Made by a program: the position numbers and the translations under genes. Source: Arbacia lixula (lineage: Eukaryota; Echinodermata; Echinoidea; Arbacioida; Arbaciidae). Taken from it: a DNA stretch of 64,000 bases. The notes beneath the pieces were generated by a model, which ran no database searches, was not told where the DNA came from, and saw only the letters and a program-made list of their open reading frames with translations. Within the stretch, counting starts at the first letter, position 1. The number at the start of each line of letters is the position of its first letter. This document shows, piece by piece, positions 25,671 through 37,518 of the stretch. Location of the stretch: the NCBI GenBank assembly GCA_963669155.1, contig OZ022577.1, positions 6,275,288 through 6,339,287 on the forward strand, given 5' to 3'.

Positions 25671-28153
25671 TGAAAAATGATAAACCTTTTATTTCATCTT
25701 GTTAGAACTATAAGAGAGATGTTCATCAGAGTGCTTTTAAAGAACTACACAATAATAAAATAGAGTAGTGTGACCTGCACTCCACACATCACCATTGGTT
25801 TATGTACTGCACTGCAGTACGGTATACATGTTTATACTCGTGTGAACATTTATAAATAGGGGAAGTACATGTACTCTGTTGTAGTTGCATCTGTGATTAA
25901 GTTGACAAAAGCGGTGAGCCGCATTTCCCATTAGTCGACCAAAACAAGTTAAGGAGCAGCCTAGATTCAGCTTAGTGTGGTCTGTCAAACAGTTGAATTT
26001 AAAGTGTGTGTGTGCATGTACAGGTCGTAATGCACATCGTATGAACGTCACAGCGTGGATAAATGAGGTCGGGGCACATAACAATGTACTAGAAAGCCAA
26101 CATCGTGACTCTGTCAGGTAGCCCCAAGCTATCTATCAAGTACTTTAAAGGTCAGTAGTACCACGTAAGGACTTGGATAGCTCCTTGCGCCATTTTACAG
26201 CGCCGATTGTTGAAGCTCTTCAGTAGCATCATGGAAAGGAGAGGAAGATCTTCATTTGAATATAGTCAGAATGTGTTGCAGTTCCTGCATTGTATGTCAA
26301 TGACTTGATGCACTGTACTCTACTGAACTGATGTGAAAAGGAAGGGGATGTAGGTGGGGGAGAATTTCGATGTTAGAAGTGGTACAGCACAAGTGTTCAA
26401 GAACTACTTTTGGTGCATCCACTGCCATTAAGTGCAAAGTGTAGCTGTACATTAATTGCACACTTCAATATAGTCCAAACCCTTATCAAACATTCACATT
26501 GAAACAAACGATTTATTATGTAATTCACCTCTACTTATATCATGCATGTTTATTCTTTTAAAATGTGACAGATCATCATTTATTTATTGTCTATCAAAGA
26601 TGCATGTACTTGTACTTGATGTACTTGTATGTATATCTCACCATGATGTCTGTATTGCCTTCTTCTATGAAATGTGACAAGCACATTTACTGTACAACTA
26701 CCGCAGTAGAAACATGAGATGTATTTGCAAGTTGATTTTATGCATCCTAGTTCTGGGAAAGGGTAATATCGTGAATGTCCTGTTGGGGTGTCAGGTGTGC
26801 AGTAGCTGATGAGGTTCTGTCTTGGTTGGTCAAATATTAAATTTCGCACAGCTCATCACAGATTATTGCATTTTTTTCTGTGCCTTTACGTGCCGCGAAT
26901 ATAAAATAGCCAGGTCAATTTCACAGATTATCAATTCGGTCCATAGTCCTGACTGTGATGCCCAAGGGGCTGGGGCAATGACCGGCATTATGAAATATGG
27001 CGTAATTGGCCGCAGTGGAATATGAAAGACCCCCCTATCCCCCCTACCTTCTTATGACAGTCACACACCTCCATTACCACTGCTAATATCCCATTGCACA
27101 ATACTTTTATGGAATGAATCACATACAGTATGTGCTGGGTGCAATTAAACTTTCCTCTTTTGATGGTAGAAATTTATTGAAAGCAATTTATAAACTACAG
27201 TATGAATGTTTTTTTGTGGTAAATTTGGCACAATAATTTTATTGTATACATTTTTAGAGTGCTTTAGTTTCGCTTAGTCATGTTTACGGAAAGTGTTTTT
27301 AGTCATCCACATATGATGCAATAAGGGCATAATTATGAAATTGGTGTGAAATATAGAATTGAACATCCATATGGCAATTAAAATACAAGTACAAGTATCT
27401 TCCTTTAAACCTCAATACATCAAAATTGGAGCAAGCGCATTTGTTTTTTAAATCCATAAGACTTGTATGGTAAAGACCGCCACGTTTTTTCATTATTGTT
27501 GATAGGTAAATCAATAATACATTAGGTTAGGGGGAGTTCTCGGTTAATCGCCTAGGTCTGCCCCGGCGGTGGTGTGAGATCATTATGTGACGCTTAGGAG
27601 CCAGTGACAATGCTAACGGCAAGGTCTGGTAGCCATCAGGGTTGTAGGATGATGCAGAGGTGAGATTAGCAGGTGGGTTTGATGCCCCTCTTGTCTATAG
27701 GTATCCATGCTGAGGCATTTCTATTTGACTGAACCTTTGAACCATGGAGGAAATATTGGTTTAAAATTTACATATAAGTCATACATATTCAATGTTATTA
27801 GTGCATTTTGTGGAGTAGTTGTTGTGTGCATCTACATGTACTTCAGTAGAATAATAAACAATGAAAAGTGGCTACAGCAGTGCAATGTGCAAATGATTTC
27901 CCGCTACCTGTAATAACGATTAGCTTCATCCGTGGTCTGTCTGTCTACTAGTAATAAGCTAATAGGTATTGATTCCTGGTGGGAAGGGGCAATTATTTAT
28001 TTTGGTAGTGGCGAGATGGGAATGGTTTGTATTGATGTCAATATGCACTATGAATATCCTTTCACACATGGGATTTTTTCTGTCCATCTTTTAGCACAGA
28101 TGTTATAAATTTTGTTTTATATGTGTAATTTGTGTGTAGTTGGTTAGTTCACT

Positions 28154-28697
28154 TTAAAGGTTTACTAAATTAGAAAAATAAGTTCCCACTAATCTATGTA
28201 AAATTATGCAATAAAAACGAATTTCACATTCGTTTGCCGCAATAAAGTCTCATTTTGATGAAAATTTGAAAAAAAGCGCACGCCTCCAGTGACGTCAGAG
28301 AAGTCAAAATGCCATAAATGCTAACGGCGTGAATAAAATATTTTATTCACGCAGTTCAAACAATACGTTACCAATGGGAACCCCAAAGCTTGTCCGAGTA
28401 GCAACAACTAATAGATTCAAAGTGCATTCCATCCATTGAATCTGAGTGACAAGATATAGGTGAAGACAATAACGCGTTACTAGGGGGAAAGTTGTGAATA
28501 CATTACGAAAATGGTCTATTGTTGACTTCCGTACAATCTATGGCATTTGACTTCTCTGACATCACTGGAGGCGTGAATATTTTCAAATTTTCATCGAAAT
28601 GAGACTTTATTGCGGCAAACAAATGTGAAATTCGTTTTTAGTGGATAATTTTACATAGATTAGTGGGAACTTATTTTTCTAATTTAGTAAACCTTAA
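28154..28697. mobile_element. 544-bp element with about 160-bp terminal inverted repeats, ends at TTAA
   Basis: The left arm (28154-28315) and right arm (28538-28697) are near-perfect reverse complements. Shared blocks include GGTTTACTAAATTAG, AAATAAGTTCCCACTAATC, TGCCGCAATAAAGTCTCATTT and ACTTCTCTGA / TCAGAGAAGT. Both outer ends carry TTAA (28154-28157 and 28694-28697), the target used by piggyBac-type elements. The 220-bp centre is unique and non-coding. The high identity between arms suggests either a recent insertion or conversion between arms. Confidence 0.88.
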
Positions 28698-29097
28698 ATA
28701 GCAAAATATTATCAATCAAACAGGGAATCAATTTAGACTCCGATTGCATTCGGTTTGAGTACATGCATAGATGTTTAAGTATGGCATGGCATAGATGTGA
28801 TGCTTGTGTTTTTCTGCAGCGTTCCTCCTTGGTTGTTTATGAGCTGCTCTAACAGAGTTGGCTCCAACAAGAGAGAGAGAGAGATTTCATCCCCTCAACA
28901 AGAAGTAATCTCCTTCTCCTCCCAAATCATCAATATGTCATTTACAAGAGCTCCAGTAGCTTAGATTGCCCCCTTCCCTCTTGAGGGTCTCTCCCTTAAG
29001 ACACACAGACATACATAGACACATGCACACATACATACATATTCCGTCCTGCTCTTTCTCACACACACACACACACACAAATTTGTAGCCCATTTGT

Positions 29098-29475
29098 ATG
29101 CATGTCCTTAGGAACCCTCCCCTCAACCCCCTTTCCACCCCCTGCCATCTCCTTGTACCCGTTTAAAGCTCAAGGGACACAAGCAGACATAGACACAATT
29201 AAATCTCAACTCCCAACTCCCTTTTCACCCCCTTTTATCCCCTGTACCCATTTAGAGCTCAAGGGACACAAACAGACACAGACCTAATTTGAAGCCTATT
29301 TCTAGCATTCATAGCACAGCATCCCAATGTCTCCCCCACCCCCCCCCCACTCCCCCCCTTCCCCCCTATTTCTAGCATTCATAGCACAGCATCCCAATGT
29401 CTTCTCCCCCACTCCCCCTCCCTCCCCCCCTCCCCTCCCCACCTGTTTCCCTCCCCTGTATCCATTTCAAGCTGA
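29098..29475. repeat. C-rich tandem duplications
   Basis: A CCTGTACCC, TTAAAGCTCAAGGGACACAA unit occurs near 29153 and again near 29237, with a weaker third copy near 29455. A 37-bp CTATTTCTAGCATTCATAGC-type unit occurs at about 29298 and 29367. Poly(C) stretches lie between. Proline-rich open frames in this stretch result from its composition. Confidence 0.75.
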
Positions 29476-29774
29476 AGGGTGCCTTCTGCTCATCAGTCCT
29501 CAGAGAAGGGCCTCCGCAGAAGGAGCTGTTTTCGGCAGCGTACAGATGGAGGTATCGGCAGCCGAGTGCCACGTGTGGCGTATCGTGTTGGCCAAGGTAT
29601 AGGCTCAGCTGTGGGTGAGTGGCACCCACTGAGAGGCGTGCAGCCTGTGGGAGGGGCATGGAATGAGGGACGGTGGTATTGATTACCTGGTAGCAAGAGA
29701 TGGATGCCGCTAATGTGTGTTGCATAGGGTGCAGTGCAGCGGTAGCAGCAAGGATGGCTTGCTTGAAACAATGG

Positions 29775-30170
29775 GCGTGTTTATCAACTCTTTTTTGGGT
29801 AGAATTAAGGTTTCCAAACGCGTTTAAATTTTTTTAAACGCGTTTAAACGAGTTGATAAACGCAAAGGTGTTTTGATTAGGGGGTTTGGAAAGCTGTTTT
29901 GAAACACGCAAATTTGTACGATCCTAAACACGTTTTAAATTTTAAATGTGTTAAAGAAGTGAGATAAACGCAAAGCTGTTTTGAAACGCGTTTAAACCAT
30001 ATGTTTTGGGTGACAAGGCCGGTTTTCGACTTGGGCGATTGAGTTGATAAACGCACCGTTTTTTAAATGCGTTTGGAAACGCATTTGGAAACGCGTTCGT
30101 AGAGGCCTTTGGAGTTGATAAACGCACCATTTTTTAAAACGCGTTTGGAAACGCGTTTGGAAACGCGGCC
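29775..30170. repeat. Foldback-like repeat cluster of AAACGCGTTT palindromes
   Basis: The motif GAGTTGATAAACGCA occurs near 29848, 30043 and 30113, with a variant (GAGATAAACGCAAAG) near 29962 and an inverted copy (GTGTTTATCAACTC) at 29777-29790. AAACGCGTTT palindromes are scattered between, some as tandem CGCGTTTGGAAA. The inverted copy at the left edge suggests the remains of an inverted-repeat element with internal direct repeats. There is no coding potential. Confidence 0.7.
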
Positions 30171-31494
30171 AATGACTATCTATATAGCTCCATGATTGAA
30201 GGGACCCTCTGTGTACATTCAGGATTCATTTCTGGAGAAAGATCTAGAATAAACAACCAGGATCACAAGGTTGTAGATTCAAGCCAAATTTTGTAATATA
30301 CATGTGTATGTGTCTCTATGAATCCTGAGTGCGTATACTGCGGTAATGCATAATTATAATAATCTGTAGTGGTTGCTAAGTCAGACAATCCTTGGACAAC
30401 CTTTATGGTTTCCAATAGGAATGTATAGTTTGAAAGATATATGCATAAAATTTGCAAACATAACGGATATAGTCTATCCATGTAAAGCCAATGAAAGACT
30501 TTGTTCTGCGCACCTGTGAAATGGCAGCCATGTTAAGGAATGTTGCCCAGAAGATGGAGATAGAGCACATATTAAGCACAGGCTTGCATTGTATCTTACA
30601 ACCAGGGGTATAACTGAGGGGTTTGATACCTGTCTAAGGATTAGTGTAAGCACCCATGAATGGGTGATTAGTATAGCAGAAGAAGAGATTAACAGGTGGA
30701 TTACAGGAGGTGTGAGGAGATAAAGAGCACCCAGACACAGTACAACCTGTCACACTCAAGTGTACAATGGTGCAATCCATTGGCAAACAGATGAAGGGGG
30801 CTTACAGGGATCTAGAAGTGCCATGATAGGATAGGATGGAATGCAAACAAGGCAGGCCTTAGAGACACTGACAGGACATTTGGTTTAGTGAGATTAATAG
30901 CAGTAGCGTTTGAGCTGGTAAGCCGGGGTTTTGAGTTTGTACTTTACAGTAGTGGTACATTACCAGTATAAAACTCTGCATGTGCTGTTCGTCTACAAAT
31001 GTATGTTGTTACCGTATGTTGTTACCAGTAATGCACATGAATCCAAAAGAGTAGCATTTCTATAGTACAGAAAAGGTTGATGTGAAAAGAGATTCATTTT
31101 TTTTAATGGGAAAGCTCAGGAATAGCACAAAACGTGTACATCTTCACCCATGGTCATGTATTAAAAATTCTCCAAGTGCCTTGTAAACCTGACCCAGTAA
31201 GATTGGGCCATGACTACAGACTTACAAGTACTGCTGCAGTATTGTGATACAGAGAATGTCTACAGGCTTGACAGGAATGGCCCACAGGGAATACCTGGAT
31301 ATACCTCTCTAGTGCTGGGCCTTGTTTGCGCTCCTGTGCTCTCACACCAGCTCATCCCGTCCCTAAGGGATTCCGAGAGGATCTGTAACTGTCACTGCAC
31401 TGTGGAGATAAAGTGTATACAAATATTAATAGCAGAAGGCAATAGATAACGTTACCAGCTTTATCAGAGCATTGATCCTTACTCCATTCCATTT

Positions 31495-31896
31495 TAAGAC
31501 AGAGTGTCCCGTTTGCAGGTCAGAAAAAACAAACTTTCAAGAACTTCCATCACAAAAATGGAAGTGGTAACTGATTAAGCAAAATTATAGCGATTGCTAG
31601 ATTTTGAAGTTTTGGGCGGGTTGTCTGAAATCTATAGCCGAGAAACCTGAGACCACTTTGCGCTATGGTCCGCACTGGTCCGCCTCTATTGTGCATGTGT
31701 TCCATTGGAGCAATGCCCGTGTCACATGCTGACAGGGTCAATAGGATTATGCATATGTAGACTATGGTTGATGCTTTTCAAATGTTAACAAGGACAGTTT
31801 TCTCCTTTCCTGATAATGTTCGTGAAGCTATGACTTTGAGATTTGATACACGTTATTATTAGGGTTTCATGACTTTTGCAAATAGACCACCCTGTC
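31495..31896 (+). mobile_element. MITE family 2, copy 3 (about 400 bp)
   Basis: It begins AAGACAGAGTGTCCCGTTTG and ends ACCACCCTGTC. The interior follows copies 1 and 2, including CTATAGCCGAGA, GGTCCGC and TTTCATGACTTTTGCAAAT. It is more diverged than copy 2, with a small deletion before the right end. Confidence 0.8.
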
Positions 31897-31990
31897 ATCA
31901 ATGCTCTCTTTGCTGTTTATTGTATGAACGGATTTCATCATTATATTTTATGTAGGAGGCAATAAGGAAATCTGTGACCATAGACATACT

Positions 31991-32478
31991 ATGCAGTGTG
32001 GTGTAAATGATCCTTCGGTGCATACAGAGCAATATAACATACATGTACCCCAGACTGAGTCATGTGTGAAGGTGACTCCTCATACATGTACCATGCAGTG
32101 TGGTGTGAATGATCCTTGGGTGCATACAGAGCAATATGACACACATGTACCCCAGACTGAGTCATGTGTGAAGGCGACTCCTCATACATGTACCATGCAG
32201 TGTGGTGTGAATGATCCTTCGGTGCATACAGAGCAATATGACATACACGTTCCCCAGACTGAGTTATGTGTGAAGGTGACTCCTCATACATGTACCATGC
32301 AGTGTGGTGTGAATGATCCTTCGGTGCATACCGAGCAATATAACATACATGTACCCCAGACTGAGTTATGTGTGAAGGTGACCCATCACACCATGCAGTG
32401 TAGTGTGAATGACACTGCAGTGCATACAGAGCAATGTGACATATCCCAGACAGAGTTACGTGTGAAGGTGACCCATCA
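31991..32478. repeat. 102-bp minisatellite, about five units
   Basis: Units begin at 31991, 32093, 32195, 32297 and 32393, so the period is 102 bp three times and then 96 bp. The fifth unit is shorter and more diverged. Because 102 is a multiple of three, the plus strand stays open for 200 codons with a 34-residue repeat, and the minus strand is open for 100 codons over the same units. Open frames on both strands, tryptophan and cysteine in odd places, and no splice context argue against a gene. Confidence 0.9.
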
Positions 32479-34982
32479 AAGGTGGCCTGCTAGCACTGTC
32501 CACAGGCTGAGTCCCATGGGAATACCTGTGCTGCTCAGTTCTCTGGGTGATGTTTGCGCTCATAGCTCTCACACCAGCTCATCTCGCCTCTAAGGAAGCT
32601 CTCCGCTGTCACTGCACTGTGGACCGATATTGCACAGTGCACTTCTGTAGCACAGCAAGAATTGTTCTGAGTTTGACGTTCTGGATATTTTTGGTCTTCT
32701 TCAAAGCTGCCAACCAGCGGTAAAACACGATGAATACAAGTTTTCTCAACAAAATATGTTTTTAACCAAAATGTGGAATTTGGCATTGATATTGGGATTA
32801 TTTTGACAGAATAAGATATTTACTTTAAAATAATTGTTTCAACTTTGGAGTGCAATTGCTTTGATGGCATTGGTTTAAATCCCTGCATCTTCACTTTAAT
32901 TTCAAGACTACTAGTAAACTTGATCATTTTCTCCCTGTGGTACTAAATAGAACGTTGCAGGAGTGTGTAAACCATTGCACATTTTAGCTGTCATCATGTT
33001 AGACAAAGGGAAAACTACACTGAAATACATTGAGATATATAGTCTACACCGGAATAGGAGCTTGATATTGCATTGTTCTATATTAATGTTTACCTCCATG
33101 GTAGTATTCCTTTAACTGCCACTGTACTATATAAATGTCCTTCTGATTGTTATAGCTATTGTTCAAGTACCTAATGTATTCATTCTGGTATCTTTGCTCT
33201 CCATAAGCACATCAGCTCTTTTATCATCTCAGTACCAAGACATTAAAAGGTTATTTAGTTTGTACACATTCCTGTGCCCACGGTAATGAGAGGTTTTATG
33301 TGCCATTGAGGTACTCCTGCCCAAGTAATATGCACAAACCACAGAGCTGAAGCAGCAATTTGTGGTTAGGGACTGATGGGAGCCAAACCTCATTCTTTTG
33401 CTGGGATGATAGGGGGAGCATAAGGAGGGCTTTGATATCACATCATACCTGGGCTCTATAGCTATCTATCTCCTAAAATTGTCTACTATTCTGGATGATG
33501 TTTCTACTGCACTTCTAGCCTTGCTCTCAGGCTTTTAGATATATCTACAGTACCTCATCCATTCTATCAATAGTTAGGTATTAAAATGGAGGACAAGTAC
33601 TATTAAACAAGACTAATGCTCCTCTTCTCCCTATTGCTAAATTATGGCTAAATTATTGGTAAAAGAGTCCATTTTGACTGACCGTCATACAGTGTAATGT
33701 ATATAAAAAAAACAACATCAACAACAACAACAACCTGTCCACCCTCCATCCCAAATGAGGCTAGAAAGCAAGTAGTCTCCTTCAGTTACACCCATTGTAG
33801 TTCATACAGCAGTAGTGTTTGTATTGATGAGAAATATCAAGGTGCACTTTCATATACCCCACCCCTGTTTCCTCTTTTTCATGAATATCAACATGTTTAT
33901 GAAGTTATGGTTTAAGTTTGTGACCTATTTTTCTGACAGGCAGTTTTGTTTGTATGACGAGGGCTAAATTGCCATGGGTCCATGCTTATTATTTTTTTTT
34001 TTACTGATGCCATGTAATGTCAGAGTCCTTGTAGTTCCATAGCCAATATATCATAGTGTTGTAATTGACATAGGGCTGTGATTGTTTGGCTCTCAGAAGG
34101 ATTCAAACCAATGCTGATGAATTACATTCTCCCTGTTTCTGCTTGTTATGGAGGACGTGCATGTACACAATACCTGCTCCTGTATTGACATTCCATTTCA
34201 CATTGATTGTGCATTGAAGCCATATGCATGGATGCATGCTGTACACATAGCATAGCATACATGCAAGATCAAAGTTCACATACATGGATATGTACGAAAG
34301 AGGCAAATAACCGTACGAGGAAGAATCAACCTGCACCGTCATGTACTGTACTAGTGTGTTAGCTGCAATACAACTGATAACTGCTGTAAATTTTAGACTT
34401 CATAAAGACATATTTCAATATGAGAGCAATAATTATCCCACAGCTCAATGCACATGGCATGTACAGCAACTACTGTGCATACATGTACATGTGTACGTGC
34501 AGTTTCCCTGCTGTATGTTGATGTCTAGATCCCAATGCAGAATTCTGAGTACATTGTATGTACTCAGTCAAACCATTGCTGGGGAACACTGACCTCTATT
34601 TCCAAGTTCATTGTGATATTATTTCAGTGCGCATATTTTCATACACAACCTGAACTGCCTTCTGGTCCATAGACTGGAGCTAGAATCCGTGGTTTGAGCT
34701 CAAGCTGTGTATAGTGCGTGCTGTAATGTGCTTGCATCATGCATGTACTGTAGCTCCCTCCTCAGGATTAGCTAGGATTTTCATTTGCAGAGGCTATTTT
34801 TTCAAGCCTGATTATGTCATGATATGGACACTGAACCATGTAATGCTTTATACTCTATTGAGATTTTTTTTCATGGTATCTTGTTTTTCACAGGTGCTCT
34901 CTATGGCAAATCTGTTCCAGCAATATTTCTTTAACTGGTTTTGTGCATGATATTAAAGTCTCAGGTCTGTTGTTAAAAGGGT

Positions 34983-35324
34983 TTGCATGTGATGTTCTGT
35001 TTGGCTAAAAAATAATTAAATGATATGTTTTATACCACATTATACCACATGTACATAGTGTATAGATTACTGGAGGTTTGTGTTATGTGCACCATCTCCA
35101 CTCCATACTAGTGGTATCTATGGTGTATTCCAACTTCACTACACTTACATGGAACCCTTACATTTCCAGGCCTTGTAAACCCCACTGACTCACTATACAT
35201 GTATGTTCATGCCTATGGTAATGACAGACTTTATCTCAGTGAGTCATACTACAATGTACATGTGGTACAATGTGGTATAACACATAATTTCATTTTTTTT
35301 AGCCAAACAGAACGCCACTTGCAA
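34983..35324. mobile_element. About 340-bp MITE with 70-bp terminal inverted repeats
   Basis: The left arm at 34983-35055 and the right arm at 35251-35324 pair over GTTCTGTTTGGCTAAAAAA, TATACCACATT and TACCACATGTACAT. Similarity extends outward over TTTGCA and AAAAG, so the true boundary may be about 10 bp further on each side. The interior is unique and non-coding. It sits just left of the family 2 relic at 35390. Confidence 0.8.
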
Positions 35325-35389
35325 AAAACTTTTCACAATGTTGTGATACGTTGAGGCAAATGACGCCACGCTCACTGAATACCGAGTAG

Positions 35390-35580
35390 TGCAAGACGTT
35401 GTATAACTGTAGACCATATTACTCCGAAACGGGGTGTTGCAAATGTAAACCAGGATAATTTCCCCTTTTTCATGAAGAGGTGCATGAAGCTATGACGAGA
35501 TTTCATATACGATATCATTAAGGTATACTGCTGATTCTGCAGAGTTTTATGACTTTTGCAAATGGGCTATCATGTCTTTG
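35390..35580 (+). mobile_element. MITE family 2, copy 4 (right half only)
   Basis: It matches the right half of the family: a GAAGCTATGACGAGATTTCATA block, then CTGCTGATTCTGCAGAGTTT, then GACTTTTGCAAATGGGCTAT and a decayed CATGTCTTT end. The left half is missing or has decayed beyond recognition, possibly replaced by the neighbouring MITE. Confidence 0.65.
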
Positions 35581-36746
35581 AATACAGAGTACATGTGTAT
35601 AACAATATGCATGCATCTATATCAGTGATGAGCATGGAATTTGTAATGCAATGACATTGATTTGTCTGTTAATGAGCTGGGATGAGCCTTCTGATATCAG
35701 CGAATCTATTGACATAGATAATCTGAATTCTGAAGGTACTCAGCCAGGCTGGGGATAGCGCTCTAGGATGATTGAATTTTTCACACCAGTAAACAGAAGA
35801 TCAGGAATGTGGGGCAGAACAAAAATCAAATTGCGTGAAGGCAGAAAGGCTTGAAAATGAGAAATCGGTGTCTGCATTGTGTGTATTGGAATGGCATCAG
35901 GAGTTGAATAGATTGCATTGGGTACCTTCACAGCACACTCTGTTCTCTACAGCAAAGCACATTTGTTTACAGGTGTGTGCATTCATCAAATGCTCCTCAT
36001 GTTGTGCAGGCATATATACATAAATTTTATAATTCAAGCTTTACCATTTAAAGGATATTAGTGATAATTACAGTGTATTGCTGTATGTTACCCATGTAGG
36101 ATTATCTCAGAACACCTGGTATTGCTGTTTGAATTCAAGTTTACATGTAAGTTTTAAGTGGATAATGTCATATGTTACATTTGACTGCAACTGTGAACCT
36201 CAAACATGACTGTACTGTCCTTCAATTATTTCTCTTGATGTATTGTCTCTCACTCCTGTTTCAGAATGATTGTTCATGCCTTTGAAATTGTGTATAGTAT
36301 CCAGATACTTCAGACCCCAAATACATGCATTTCCTCTAAAAAATATATAAATTCAAGAGTGAAGTTAGTAGTTACTGTACATGGAGGTATGCTGCACATT
36401 GTGCTCTAATCTCTGTATAAATAGCAGTTCCATTTATGCAAGGTGTTATCATTTGTACAATCACACATTTAAAGTTAAGGGGAAAAAGGCTTCAGTACAA
36501 AGGCCGAGTTGTGCTATGTCCTAGTTTTTTCCTTCTCTTGTCTTTTTCTCAGGGAGTATACACACAGACACAGTTAGCATACATTTGTACTGGTGGAACA
36601 GGGAAATTAGCTTCTTGTTTCGGCACTGTACTGAGGCATGCTCAGCTGAACAGCAGTGTCCAGGTTCAACCAACCATGAATGACCCTCTTTTGTAGGAAA
36701 CCACAAGCTGGAATTGAACTTGATTTGCACTGAAACTCAGTATAGT

Positions 36747-36771
36747 ACTCCTTCCTCCCCCTCTCTCTCAT

Positions 36772-36829
<58 letters not shown>

Positions 36830-36942
36830 TCCCTCCCTCTCTCTATCTCTCTATCTCTCTCTGTCTCTGTCTCTCTCTGTCCCTCTGTCCCCCTCTCTCT
36901 CTTTCTCTCCCCCTCTCTCCCTCACTCGATCTCTGTCCCTCC
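36747..36942. repeat. (CT)n microsatellite
   Basis: A pure CT run at about 36779-36827, with CT-rich imperfect flanks on both sides. Confidence 0.97.
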
Positions 36943-37061
36943 TTTTTTTTATTGAGGCCCTGTACAAATATATGACTGAAAGTAAGGCTGTTGCACTCGT
37001 CTAAATGTGGGAAGCGTGTAGAACCATTTTACAAGCTGGTCTTAGCATTTTGGAGTCATTA

Positions 37062-37518
37062 GCCCCGTTCATATACCATAACCATGATAATACCGCTATT
37101 ATTATAGATGCACATCGGTAAGCCAGTTTCCAGGGAGCCGCCAAAAGCACCGTTCATATACACCCAAAAAGCTGTAATATTGCGGTGTTTTGGACAGCTG
37201 GACTCTCTCCAAACCGATGGTGACATGTTCCTCTCAGCCTTACCAGCGGTGAGATTAGCGACAAACATACAGAGCGCGATGCACAAGGGGCAGCATTTAC
37301 AGCTATTTTGCGACCACAGTTTATAAGATTCGCTCACTGCAATATTGTAGTATTATTACTAGGTCTCGATCCACGAAATATCTGCAAAATAAGCGCAAAA
37401 CAGGAGGAAGCAAATACCACATTATTTGAGTGATTCCTGTTCATCTATCGGTAATGCTTCAGCATAATTGCCGCAAATGTTGCGCCTTTTTGGGGGATAG
37501 GGATAGGGGGATATGAAC
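37062..37518. mobile_element. Possible 450-bp element with GTTCATAT ends
   Basis: CCCCGTTCATATACC near 37062 is mirrored by GGGGGATATGAACAG near 37505. A further direct copy, CACCGTTCATATACACCC, lies at about 37148. The interior is CpG-richer than its surroundings and has no long open frame. The inverted match is only about 11-13 bp, so this is a weak call. Confidence 0.35.

Noticed and set aside
29327..29771. Proline-rich and mixed open frames
   Set aside because: Arise from the C-rich duplicated stretch, and frames are open on both strands.
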